The notes below the pieces were generated by a model. The model had not been told where the DNA came from. It was given only the letters and a program-made list of their open reading frames with translations, and searched no databases. From positions 8,880-58,132 of the forward strand of contig JAAAJB010000170.1 in NCBI GenBank assembly GCA_016098155.1: a stretch of 49,253 nucleotides of DNA, read 5' to 3'. Of the stretch, positions 23,317-33,391 are shown one piece after another. A program made the translations under genes and the position numbers. The DNA is from Actinomortierella ambigua. Lineage: Eukaryota; Mortierellomycota; Mortierellomycetes; Mortierellales; Mortierellaceae. Every line of letters begins with the position of its first letter. Within the stretch, counting starts at the first letter, position 1.

Positions 23317-23925
23317 ATGCGAGCATTCAGCACCGTTAGCACTGTTCTTTCAGCAGCACTCTTGCTGACATCCGTCTCCGTGATGGCCCAGGACCCGTTC
23401 TCCACCGAATGCAAGGCATGCTCCGTCGAGGCGACTCGAGTCGTGCCAAGCTGTGGATCGCAGAACCCCTTCCCTTCTATGACGGTGACCGACGACTCCC
23501 GCCCATGCCTTTGCGATGTGCTCGAGGATCCGTCCATCTTTGAAGGCTGCACCGATGTCTGTGGACCGACCGATGCCTATCTTGAGATGCTGAAGACAGG
23601 CAATCGAGATGTGTGCAACAATGCAACCACGACCACCAGCGCATCCGAACAACCCACCAGCGCATCCGAACAACCCACCACAGCATCAGCGACAGTCAAA
23701 CCGAGCAAGACCACATTGGGAACTACGGCGACAACTAACCCCAGTAAGCCCACTTTGGGAACCACGGTGATTGTGAACCCTAGCAAGCCCACTTCGGGAG
23801 TTGGCAGCCCCTCGGACAATGCGCCCAAGAACGCGGGTTCGTCAGTATACATCGAACAACAACCTTTGGTCGTGGCCGTCCTCACCATGGCTGCAGCTGG
23901 CGCTTTCGGTGCCTTGATGCTTTAG
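23317..23925 (+). CDS. GPI-anchored eight-cysteine CFEM-like protein with repeat stalk
   Basis: 202 residues, one exon. The signal peptide ends Val-Met-Ala (about residue 24). The cysteine spacing is C-x2-C-x10-C-x17-C-L-C-x11-C-x3-C-x17-C, with Asp-Asp-Ser-Arg-Pro before Cys-Leu-Cys. That is the same plan as the proteins at 8086 and 46701 and close to the CFEM pattern. After the last cysteine comes a Thr/Ser/Pro-rich stalk built from two 21-bp repeats (Ser-Ala-Ser-Glu-Gln-Pro-Thr) and three 13-residue repeats (Pro-Ser-Lys-x-Thr-x-Gly-Thr-Thr), likely O-glycosylated. A hydrophobic GPI-type tail ends in Met-Leu. A wall or membrane surface location is inferred. Confidence 0.85.
   Translation: MRAFSTVSTVLSAALLLTSVSVMAQDPFSTECKACSVEATRVVPSCGSQNPFPSMTVTDDSRPCLCDVLEDPSIFEGCTDVCGPTDAYLEMLKTGNRDVCNNATTTTSASEQPTSASEQPTTASATVKPSKTTLGTTATTNPSKPTLGTTVIVNPSKPTSGVGSPSDNAPKNAGSSVYIEQQPLVVAVLTMAAAGAFGALML
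23635..23676 (+). repeat. Two 21-bp direct repeats in the stalk of the gene at 23317
   Basis: ACCAGCGCATCCGAACAACCC occurs twice back to back with no mismatch, encoding Thr-Ser-Ala-Ser-Glu-Gln-Pro units. Confidence 0.9.
23701..23810 (+). repeat. Three 39-bp imperfect repeats in the stalk of the gene at 23317
   Basis: Units begin at 23701, 23740 and 23779 and encode Pro-Ser-Lys-(Thr/Pro)-Thr-(Leu/Ser)-Gly. Differences are mostly synonymous or conservative, so the stalk appears to grow by in-frame duplication. Confidence 0.85.
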
Positions 23926-24889
23926 AAGAAACAGAGATACATAAGTATAGTAGAACACCAGTCTTCTTTTCTCTCTTCTCCCCCTTAAAACGAGCCAATG
24001 TAGATGGGGAAATGCGAGAGGAGAGTACAAATACAAATAGCTTTGTGAAGTACATAGGGCGCACGAGAGGAGATTGAGGGTCGAGAAAGCGTATCCTGCC
24101 TCTTTCAAGGGGGGGGAGTCGATGGAGCATGGATGCGAAGGGAGCAGGGGAAAGGGGCACCTTGGATTACTTGCATGTGGTGTCTGGTGGTGCCTGGTGG
24201 TGCCTGGTGGTCGAGCCCATATCTGTTTTATTAGCTCCAACAGAGGGACAAGGCAGAGGCAGGCTGATGTACGCACAGAAGACCAAACAAACATGCAGCG
24301 AGAATCGCCGCTATTCACGGGCGCGATTGTGACTTCCTAAAAAGGTTGCAAGGACACCGCTTCCCAAACAACATGCAGCGCTGGGAAAAGAAAGTAAAAA
24401 AGGGCCCCACATGGAGCACGCTGGCTGCATCCCTCTCGACCCCTCCCCCCAACCCATTCCATCCACAACAATAATAGCGCCTCTTTCCACATCCACAACT
24501 GTCTGCTCTCACAGCTTGTTAATTCCAACCCCCAGCAAAGACGAGACAGGAGAAAAAGAGAGAGAGCGAGAGAGGAAGAGCCTTCAGCTACACCGACTCG
24601 TGGAGACCTTGTTCAGACAGACAGAGCACATTGCAACAAAGCAAGGACAACAGCCCCTCATTCCCCATTCGATCCAATTTGGCCCTTACACCAAAGTCTC
24701 TGAGGCTCTGCCTGCCCCGCACCTGTGAAGGCTAGTGAAGACAGCACTCAATTCTACTCAGCTTCTTTATCCGGATTACACGGCCGAACAGGGCATAGAG
24801 ACGACCACTGAAACCCACGTGCGCCTCCAGCCTTGGTCAACGCGCCTTGCAGCAAAGGTAGAACCATCGAGAACCAAAGAAAAACGAGG
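23926..24889. other. Intergenic region ahead of the MYSM1-like gene, no gene seen
   Basis: Has a short GGTGCCTGGT tandem (about 24188-24212), a G-run at 24109-24116 and a GA-rich stretch (24548-24578). Nothing recognisable as a gene. Confidence 0.45.
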
Positions 24890-27800
24890 ATGGCCGACGA
24901 AGACGACATTGAGATCGACATTGTAGATAGCGACGATCCGGACCCAACACCATCCTTGTCCACGGACTCCAAGGCCGATCAGTTGCCAGACAAGCCCACT
25001 ATTAACGAGCGGAGCCCAACTTGGCCACCAACAGCCGCTAGCCCGAAATCAACGCCACTAAACCATACTGCAACTCAGGCCACAGTCGTATCTGGGTATC
25101 CACGAAACCATTCTTCCTCTAGACCCTCTGCATCAGAGTAAGCCCCAGACTACCTGTGAAACGAGCCACCAACTATGCTTGACCAGTCCTGTAGTTCTGA
25201 CCTCTTACAATTTGTTCTCATGGTTAAATATATCTTATTGGCAACCAGTATCGAGCCAGCTAGATCTGTAAGCGACTACCGGATCCCAGACTGGATTGAT
25301 CAGCTAGAAGATGATCGGCAGGAGAAGGAAAACGACTTCAAGTCTCAACAGGCGATCGCGAGCATGCTTGCTGAAGAAGAGTACTACACCGGCATAACAG
25401 GACGGATACCCTCCAGCTATGCCTCTGCCAGAAAGGATAGGCCAGCAGGGCCTGGACCGATCAGATCGATGAAGTGTATGTCGCAATCGGACGGTTCATT
25501 CAATGCAGGAGTTGAGGGCATATCGGTGGCAGCGTTTTCATGAGATGGCACCAATATTCTTACACCCGTGCCTACTTTTCTCGACCTCCTGATAGACAAG
25601 CTACATGATGCTAGGAAACGAAAAAGTCTGGATGACCGGCCGTCTCAATCCAAGCGTGCTGCAAGTAGAGGTAAAAAGGGATCGGATGAATGCTGCATAC
25701 GTCCATGAATAGCTACCCTAAAGATTTTGAAGGAACTTGTCCCTTTGACACGCACTGTTCAACCCTCTGCGAGTTTAGACTCGAGACCTAGCACGACATC
25801 AGCCGACCTACCATCCCACAACACCCGCTGGTCTAAGGACGAGGATGACCGGTTACGGCATGGACTGGTAAGCAGCATACCCCTCCCAACCCCACACTTG
25901 AGTTATAACTGGACAGAATGGAAAGCAACCAAGCTAACCGGATTCCGCGTGTTGGTTTGATAACCCCTTTCAGGAAGTGCATGGATATGGTAGCTGGAAG
26001 CTTATCGCCGCTGTAGTAGGGACAAGAAATGCACTTCAAGTCAAAAACCATGCGCGGCACTGGAAAACATCACACAAAGTAAGTATTATTTTACACGCCA
26101 CAAATTTACAGCGCTCTCATTTGGAGATCTCCTTTACCAACCTACTCCGATCGTACTGAAAAAAATCCTACTCCGTTAGATACCGGGTGAGCTAGCAAGC
26201 GCAAGCGAAGGGGAAAGGCTTGAAAGGTCGCGATCAGCAGCGACAACATCGGCCGATGAAGATGAAGACGATACAGAACGGGGCAAGAAGCAGAGGCATG
26301 CTCGCAGCCCGCGGATCAAATGGATTGAGACCAATGTTGGGCGGAGCGGATCTTGTGAGTCCGTTCAGAGGCGACAGAGCCGCGCACAGAGCATGACCTC
26401 TGAATCTGGGAATGAAGACTTTACTGGATCTGAATTCGGTGCCACTGTAAGTTTGAGATGCCATGCAAAGGCAAAAAAAAACAATTCGGGTTTACCAAAT
26501 AGTAGTGCCTTTCATGGTCCCACTCACGATTGTGTACTCATTCCTTACTAGAGCGGCTACGATACGGACTGTGAGTCAAGAAGGTCTGCTTCTAAATCAC
26601 CATCACTCTTCGCACGGGAACAGCTTTGGAGAGAACCAAAAATTATACCCTATGTTCCTCGCTTACCCAGCCCAAAGATTGCACCAACGATGGCCTCATC
26701 ACCCTATTCATCGTCGCCCTCCCATCGGAACGCCATTTCCAGTATGGATGAAGACGAGGATGTCGACATTGAGATCGAGAGCAGCGAAGGGGAAGTTAAA
26801 CTGCTCGGTCGATTCGGCAAGCGGAGAGACCACTTTAACCATCGGCCGTCAAAATCACGATCCATCTCACCCTTCTCAATCTCGTCTGTCACGTCTCGGT
26901 CGCGACCCTCGAGTGACTACGATAGTGGCTCCGACACCAACTCAACAGAGCGGCGGCGGCATCATCACAATGAGACTCGCTATGCTCAATCGTCGTCGCC
27001 AGGACCTTCCGACATTGCCACCAACACCACGTCATCCAGCGACTTTTACACGAGCACCAATTTTAATACGAGTAGCAGCAGTATCAATAGTACTTATACT
27101 GCGCACTCTGGACCCAAGCCATCGCTCAAGGACTCGTCCTCGAGCATTCAAAGGAGCCTATCGCATGATAGTCACGACGCCAGTCTGTTGGACAAGTCTC
27201 AAGGATCATCCACCAAGGAGCGCAGGACGGTTTCGTTTGGTGCAGTCCATGTGGCAGAGCTGCAGCCGGATGTCAATTCACACGACGAGGAAGAGTTGTT
27301 TTCGGAAGGTCATGGCCCACGTCAACCATTATCGAAATCAGCGGTGGCGCTGAGCGCGTCGCCAAAGTTTTTATCCCCAAGATTTCCTTCAGCTCCCTTA
27401 TCGCCTTCGCCTCGACTCCCGCATCTGCACTACCACTACCATCCTTCACCAGTGCATGGAATGTCGACTAACTCGAGTCGAGAATCAAGCGTGGCTCGAA
27501 CAGATGATGAACCTGACAATGAAGGGGATGGTGATGACGACGATGAGGGGGACGAAGCGGGAGAAGAAGAGGAAGAAGAGGAGGCATTCTTGGGCACCAT
27601 GCGACCTCTTTCAAGCATTCGGTCTATCCAGCAAGGATCGACGATCGTCAACGACAAGTCAACTCAACGCCGCACATCTTCAGGGTCGCACGTCTCTTCA
27701 GGGCTACTGATTGGTCAAGTCACCGGAGGCCACACAGAATCGAGCTCCATGGACAATTCGATGCAGGCTCTTCACAGCTCAGCTTCCTTCTATCACCCTT

Positions 27801-29995
27801 CAGCCTTTGCCAACCCATCAGACATGACGCAGGTAGCGCCGGCACAAGAGACTCTTATCAACAAAGCCATCATCACGGAGGAAGAGAAGATGATCCACTC
27901 AGAGTTTTTTTGCAACAAAGCGAGCAAAACGCCCGAACGCTACCAGCGAATCCGAAACACCATCATCAATACTTGGGAGCGCGTGCGACCCCATTATGTG
28001 ACGAAGACGAGTGTCCGTGCCGGCCTGAAAGACTGTGGGGATGTGAACGCCATTGGTCGCGTCCACTCATGGCTCGAGTCGATTGGGGCCATCAATGTAG
28101 GCCTTACAGCCAACTCACCGGGTGCTTCGCTGGCCCGACCGAGGAATGGCGGGAACCAACGGAAGAAAGCTCAGATGCGGACGGAGACGAGCTATGGCAA
28201 CCCTGCGCACCGATCCAGGGGTCTTCTGCATCCTGTTTCACCGGCTGAACATTCGGAGGCAGAAGGACTCGACCATCAAGGAGTTGTTCAGGGACACCGG
28301 CGCCGTCGGATACGCAACGAGCGAGGCGAATGGTAAGAATGCCCAAAGCATGAGCGTATTTTCTCTCTAATTTACAAATGTATAGATCTTGGGGAATGTT
28401 TCTAAACCAATGATTCGTTATATTTTGATTTTTATTGATCAACGTATAGGGTGGACGAAAAGGACTTTGACGGGCGTACGAACGACCACAGCATTCGGGC
28501 GAAATGGACAGACACGGACGAATCGTTCCTTACCTCGCATGGGTTGACGCGCGAAGAACTAGAGGAGGAATACGAGCAGCAGCGGCTGGCGGCAATGAAT
28601 GCCCGGTACTTCGCCGAGTCAGAAGCGCTCCCTCCAGCGCAATCGTGGGTGCCGAAAAATAAACGTGCCCAGCATTACCTCCGACAACAACACAGACATC
28701 ATCATGACCACCATCATGACCACCACTCTTCCCACGACGGTGCCATGGATACAAGTGGAGCGGGCTCCAAGTATGACCCATTCAGACTGGTGCCATTACA
28801 TCGATATGGCCCCCAATATCCGGCGCCTTTCCGAGTGGTTGTCTCTTCCGATACGATGGTCGTTATGGACTTCCATGCTCATCTGGCGCACACGGAGATT
28901 ATCGGGCTCTTGGGAGGTGTGTATGATGAGGTGGCGATGGAGCTCAGGATCGACAGCGTATTTCCATGCAAGAGCCTTTCGACGGGACTTCAGTGCGAGA
29001 TGGACCCCACATCAGAGATGGAGGCACGGGATTATTTCGAGCAGCGAGGCATGGTGGTCGTTGGGTGGTACCACAGCCACCCAACCTTTGAGCCGAACCC
29101 GAGTATCCGTGACATTGAAAACCAGGTCAACTATCAGGATCTGTTTCGGCGACCGCAGGATGGGATTGAGCCGTTTGTCGGGGTGATTGTATCGCCTTAT
29201 GATCCGATGAGCTTGGCAATGGTATCCAAGATCCAGTTTTTGTCGATTTCGCAGCAGGTCGATGAGCGGATGGGGTGTCGGATCCCGTATGCGTGCGACC
29301 GCGAGATTGCGCCGTCTGACGATCTGTCGGTCAAGCTATTTGAGCAGCTCTCGGGCCTAGTGAAGGACTATCGCAACTATGAGCATCGTGTCAACCTCTC
29401 CTTGGCGCTGCGGGCTAGTGGCGGCGGCAGTGGTAATACTGCAGAGGCCACAACGAGCATCTCTTCGTCCGTGGAAGCGATCATCACTACGCGTCTCGAG
29501 AAGCTTCTTCGGTCGCTGAGCGCTAACATCTACGTGGATGAGGCAACGGCGTCGACATTTTTAGACAAGGTCAAGGAGTTGGTGGTGCGTGGATTTCAAC
29601 TTGGACCAGATTTGATGAGCATCCCATCCATCAAGGACCACAATGACATGGGGCCGTCTGAACAAGTGCCTGTGAGCCGTCCTTCTCCACAACCTCTAGA
29701 GCAACTGCCTCCGTCGATGGTCTCCAATACTCTGCAGCAACCAGATGTCACAAACAGAAAAGATGACGAAGACGACGACGAGGAGGAGGAGGAGGAGGAG
29801 GATGTTGATGTGCTCATGGAGAGTGGGAAGGTTTCACCAGTGGCTGGCCCTCGACAGGACCCTCACAGACCGTCAGCGCCTCCTCCGGCATCTCAAAATA
29901 GACCAGAACCTGATGAAGATGTGGACATTGAAGGCCATTCTCCTGTAGATTTAGACTACGATATGCGCTCGGCTGCGAGCTCACCAAAGAATTGA
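24890..29995 (+). CDS. MYSM1: MYSM1-like histone H2A deubiquitinase (SANT-SWIRM-JAMM), eight exons
   Basis: By family, a metalloprotease that removes ubiquitin from histone H2A. Exons: 24890-25137, 25249 to about 25475, about 25596-25670, about 25713-25867, 25974-26078, 26180-26446, 26552-28332 and 28450-29995, about 1465 residues. An N-terminal Met-Leu-Ala-Glu-Glu-Glu-Tyr-Tyr matches animal MYSM1. A SANT/Myb domain (Arg-Trp-Ser-Lys-Asp-Glu-Asp, then Val-Lys-Asn-His-Ala-Arg) spans 25823-26078 across an intron. A SWIRM domain lies at about 27880-28110 (Thr-Pro-Glu-Arg-Tyr, then [14 protein letters not shown]). The MPN domain has [10 protein letters not shown] and an intact zinc motif His-Ser-His-Pro-x7-Ser-x2-Asp near 29073-29115. 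The exon 7/8 join restores [12 protein letters not shown], as in animal MYSM1. Exon ends between 25474 and 25724 are uncertain. A long acidic/Ser-rich linker separates SANT from SWIRM. Confidence 0.88.
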
Positions 29996-31108
29996 CGCGT
30001 ACTCTACTAACAGGTGCATTCAGCCGATTAAACCCTTTGACAATCGATGTGAGGATCTCACATCGGAATGATTCAAAGTGTAAAATATTCAGTCTCACCA
30101 TGAACGATTACGTACAGTGCTCTGTCATCTTGTGGGCAAGATACACCTTGGTTCTCCACTTTGTCTTAAAAGCCATGTGAACTATACTCTGGACTTTATA
30201 GCACATGAGAGTGTGAGCAGAGGCACACGTCCCACGTCAATGCGTTTTCTTCTGCCTATGCTAACCTCATAAAACATTGGTCTGCCCCTTTTTCCCCTAT
30301 GCTGTCAGGAAAAATGTCCGTTTGCTCACTTTCTTGTGTTTCAACAAAAAAAAATAGCCCACGGGAGCTATGGATGTACTGCAAGGCTACCTCGACACCC
30401 TCCCATACCGATACCCTCTGTCTTTCTTTTTCTTTTAAATTCGCTCGATTGCCATTCTAGAAGCATGATAGAGCCAGTGTCAGATGTAAGACGGCCTCCT
30501 CTTTTGCTCCCATCTACTGTTTTTTTTCTTGGATTTCTAGGCATGCGGCAAAGAGAGAAAGAAAAAAGCAAGGGATCGCCTCCTTGTCTTTACGTCAGTT
30601 CCAGACATGGCTCTCGAAATAGGACTGTACCATTTGTCAAGTAGGATGTGGGTGGTGGAAGGAAAGCGTAGACCACTGCAAGCTGCAGAGCCAGCCAAAA
30701 AAAAAAAAAAAAAAAAAAGAGAGAGAGAGAGAGAGAGGGCAGCTGTATTGAATCATCTCTTCGCCACGCCTTTGGAGAACCAGCCCTCGAGAGTATTTAC
30801 GACGTCCACATGGAACATGTAGGAGATGTTTGAGGGACACCCTTTCCTGTGGAGCCACTCGTTCTTTTTGGCCTGCCCCTCCTCCTCGTCTTCCTCCTCC
30901 TTGCCCCTTTTATCCTTGGTTCCTTGGTTTAGGACCTTTCTTCCTTGTCTTTCTTCTTTCTCTTCCCCCAAGGCATTCATCCCTCTCATTGCTCGGATCC
31001 TCCACACACTCTCTTTTTCTTTCTTTTTCTTCTGTCTATTGCATACCTTCTTTGTTCTCCTCCCCATCCTTCTCTGTACCATTATTCTGTATTATTCCAC
31101 CTTTTCAC
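29996..31108. other. Intergenic region, no gene seen
   Basis: About 1.1 kb between two genes on the plus strand. It holds a 22-base A-run followed by a GA repeat (30697-30738) and a pyrimidine-rich leader (30880-31090) directly before the next start codon. An open frame extending from 30830 into the next gene lacks an ATG and reads as leader sequence. Confidence 0.5.
30697..30738 (+). repeat. A22 run followed by GA dinucleotide repeat
   Basis: Simple-sequence tract visible directly. It is the kind of site where length varies between strains and assemblies. Confidence 0.9.
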
Positions 31109-33391
31109 ATGGCCAGAACGGATCAAAAAGAGTGCCAGCACCGACTTCCATCTCACCACACTTCCAGCATCGTCCGGAAAGAGGGGCAACTCTACCGGCG
31201 AAAATCACTCTCGGTTCATTGGCATCCATCGGTACTTCAAAGGCAACGTCAGAAACGGTTATGGCAGATCTTCAGCGTGCTGGCAGTTCTTTTCTTTTTC
31301 ACGTCGTTTACCGTCGTGGTCTACAAGCTTCTGGGATGCAACTTCTCTACAGGCGACTGCGTGAATCTATACAACGGCCAGACAGGGCTATCGTCGGACC
31401 CCTTCAATCGAAACAGTCGTCCGTCACATCAGCAGCAACCAATGTTGGCAGAGATATTTGCCGACCCTGATCACGGTGAACCATACCCGACAGAAGACAA
31501 CCCGCAAGACGTTGGTCAAATATCGGATCTAGAGATGTATTCGTCTGACAACCACGAGGAGGAAATGGGTGAGCATTCACCGGAGCACAGCGATGTTTCG
31601 GTCCTAGAGGAAGATGAGGGAGAAGAAATAGAAGAAGTGGAAGAGATGGAGGAGCTAATGGGAGAAGAGGTGGAAGAAGAACAAGAAGAAATCGACGGAG
31701 GAGTAGAAGAATCGAGCAACGAGGATCCAGAGTATGAGGAAGAGGACGATGGAAGTGTCATAGGCGTGGAACCTGAGGTTGAAGACACAACGGCGATGGA
31801 CGATGGCATCACCCGCGAGCCAGAGACCCACGATGTGAGCACCCATTCCCTCCCTGCACACCACCACTTGCTGAACACAGGCTCGTCCTCGGAGGCCGAC
31901 ATCTGGAATGATGGCCAAGACTTTCTCACGGATGATGACTTTCTCGAGCTCGATGAGGACTATGCCACTATTGTCAGCCATGGCAGCGAGGAGGAGGCTG
32001 CTCAGGCCCTATCGTCTTACAAGGCGCAGCAAGGGTCGAAACAAGCGGACCACTCTCTACCCGCTCAGTCTGCCCCATCCGTATTGGAAAAACTGGATTC
32101 AGGCACCCAATATCTGACATATCTACCATATGCCGGCATCACCAATCAGTTTTATGGGATATTACGGGCACTCGTGCTGGCCAAGTCCCTGGGCCGGACA
32201 TTGATCATTCCCCCCATCACCCCATCCAGTCACGACAAGCCCGGCGAGCCACAGCCATGGTCCACGTACTTTGATATAGGCACTTTCACCTACTTGACCA
32301 ACGTCAAGGTTATTGAGCTCCATAACCTGAAAGACCCGCTCATGACCCCGGTTCAGTCGCGTTCGATGAAGCGAGGAGAAGAAGCGGTGAAGAAGGCAGC
32401 TGACAAGGAGGCGATACCAGCTGGTGACCACCAGCTGTCACTGCCCATCTTGGAGCCTTTGTCCTGTCTTCAAACGGGGGGCTTTGGGTTGAAACGCCCG
32501 CTTGATTTTACCGCACAAGAGTATCTCCGGCATTGGGGCTTTGACCTGACAACGTACCCTTCAGAGCGTCCGGACGAGCTGGACGTTGAGCAACTAGCAG
32601 CATCAATTCGCGAGGATAGCCGAACCCAGCAACTTCTCTGCATCACCAACTCTCACAAGATTTCTGTTCCCCAAGGATCGGAATGGGATCAATACGGTCG
32701 CCACTTTTACTTTTCCCCCACACTTGAGCGGTTCTACGTGTCGGCTATGGACAAACTTCGCGAAGAATTTGATCTCGATATGCAGAATGGCGAACAGCAA
32801 CACCAGCAGCTACCGCAGTACAAGGAGGAGGGGGAGGATGAGAAGGAGCAGTCATTAGAGGATACAGACCCACCACACAACAGTCATCATCCTGTGCCCC
32901 ATCGGATGACAACAAATGTTGAAGCAGTAGTGGACCACCGTTTGCAAGAGCCACGGAGCGAGCTGTATGCAACGCAGCCCATCTCGTTCATCTCAATCCA
33001 TGCACGACGCGACGACTTTATCGACTATTGTCAGAGCCATTTCACTCTGGACAAGATGCACACCTGTCTGCCCAGTACGGAGCATCTGGCTGCGACCCTG
33101 TCGAGGCTACAGGCGCGCAATCCTTTGCTGCGCCACCTGCCAGTCCTGGTGTCGACGAACGAGCGCCGACCCGAAGAGCTAGCCAAGTTCCGGAGTCTGG
33201 GTTGGCATGTGGTCGACCATGTCCGATTGCAGTCCGAGGACAAGCTGGGCGGAGTCTTTGGACCGATGATGGTCGACCAGATCCTCATGGCGCGGGCAAG
33301 GCTGCTGATTGGCGTACGCGCGAGCACCTTTTCACGCGTAGGCGCGCTGAGACAGATGGACTGGTATAATCGCCGGTCCTTTATTCTCTAG
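31109..33391 (+). CDS. O-fucosyltransferase-like type II membrane protein
   Basis: 760 residues, single exon. A short basic cytoplasmic N-terminus is followed by one membrane anchor (residues about 51-74, Leu-Trp-Gln-Ile-Phe-Ser-Val-Leu), as in Golgi glycosyltransferases. Next is a very acidic Glu/Asp-rich stem (about residues 120-310), then the catalytic part. That opens with Tyr-Leu-Pro-Tyr-Ala-Gly-Ile-Thr-Asn-Gln-Phe-Tyr-Gly and Leu-Ile-Ile-Pro-Pro. It contains Ser-Ile-His-Ala-Arg-Arg-Asp-Asp-Phe, the arginine motif of GDP-fucose protein O-fucosyltransferases, and ends with Arg-Ala-Ser-Thr-Phe-Ser-Arg. A Gln/Glu-rich insert (about 32795-32880) interrupts the domain. Donor and acceptor are inferred from the family; fucose is known in walls of early-diverging fungi. 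The ATG at 31109 is the first before the anchor. Confidence 0.78.
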   Translation: MARTDQKECQHRLPSHHTSSIVRKEGQLYRRKSLSVHWHPSVLQRQRQKRLWQIFSVLAVLFFFTSFTVVVYKLLGCNFSTGDCVNLYNGQTGLSSDPFNRNSRPSHQQQPMLAEIFADPDHGEPYPTEDNPQDVGQISDLEMYSSDNHEEEMGEHSPEHSDVSVLEEDEGEEIEEVEEMEELMGEEVEEEQEEIDGGVEESSNEDPEYEEEDDGSVIGVEPEVEDTTAMDDGITREPETHDVSTHSLPAHHHLLNTGSSSEADIWNDGQDFLTDDDFLELDEDYATIVSHGSEEEAAQALSSYKAQQGSKQADHSLPAQSAPSVLEKLDSGTQYLTYLPYAGITNQFYGILRALVLAKSLGRTLIIPPITPSSHDKPGEPQPWSTYFDIGTFTYLTNVKVIELHNLKDPLMTPVQSRSMKRGEEAVKKAADKEAIPAGDHQLSLPILEPLSCLQTGGFGLKRPLDFTAQEYLRHWGFDLTTYPSERPDELDVEQLAASIREDSRTQQLLCITNSHKISVPQGSEWDQYGRHFYFSPTLERFYVSAMDKLREEFDLDMQNGEQQHQQLPQYKEEGEDEKEQSLEDTDPPHNSHHPVPHRMTTNVEAVVDHRLQEPRSELYATQPISFISIHARRDDFIDYCQSHFTLDKMHTCLPSTEHLAATLSRLQARNPLLRHLPVLVSTNERRPEELAKFRSLGWHVVDHVRLQSEDKLGGVFGPMMVDQILMARARLLIGVRASTFSRVGALRQMDWYNRRSFIL

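Noticed and set aside
30830..31108. Possible 93-residue N-terminal extension of the fucosyltransferase-like protein
   Set aside because: It begins without ATG and translates a CT-rich leader into Ser/Pro/Phe-rich sequence; the ATG at 31109 followed by a basic stretch and anchor is the normal type II layout.
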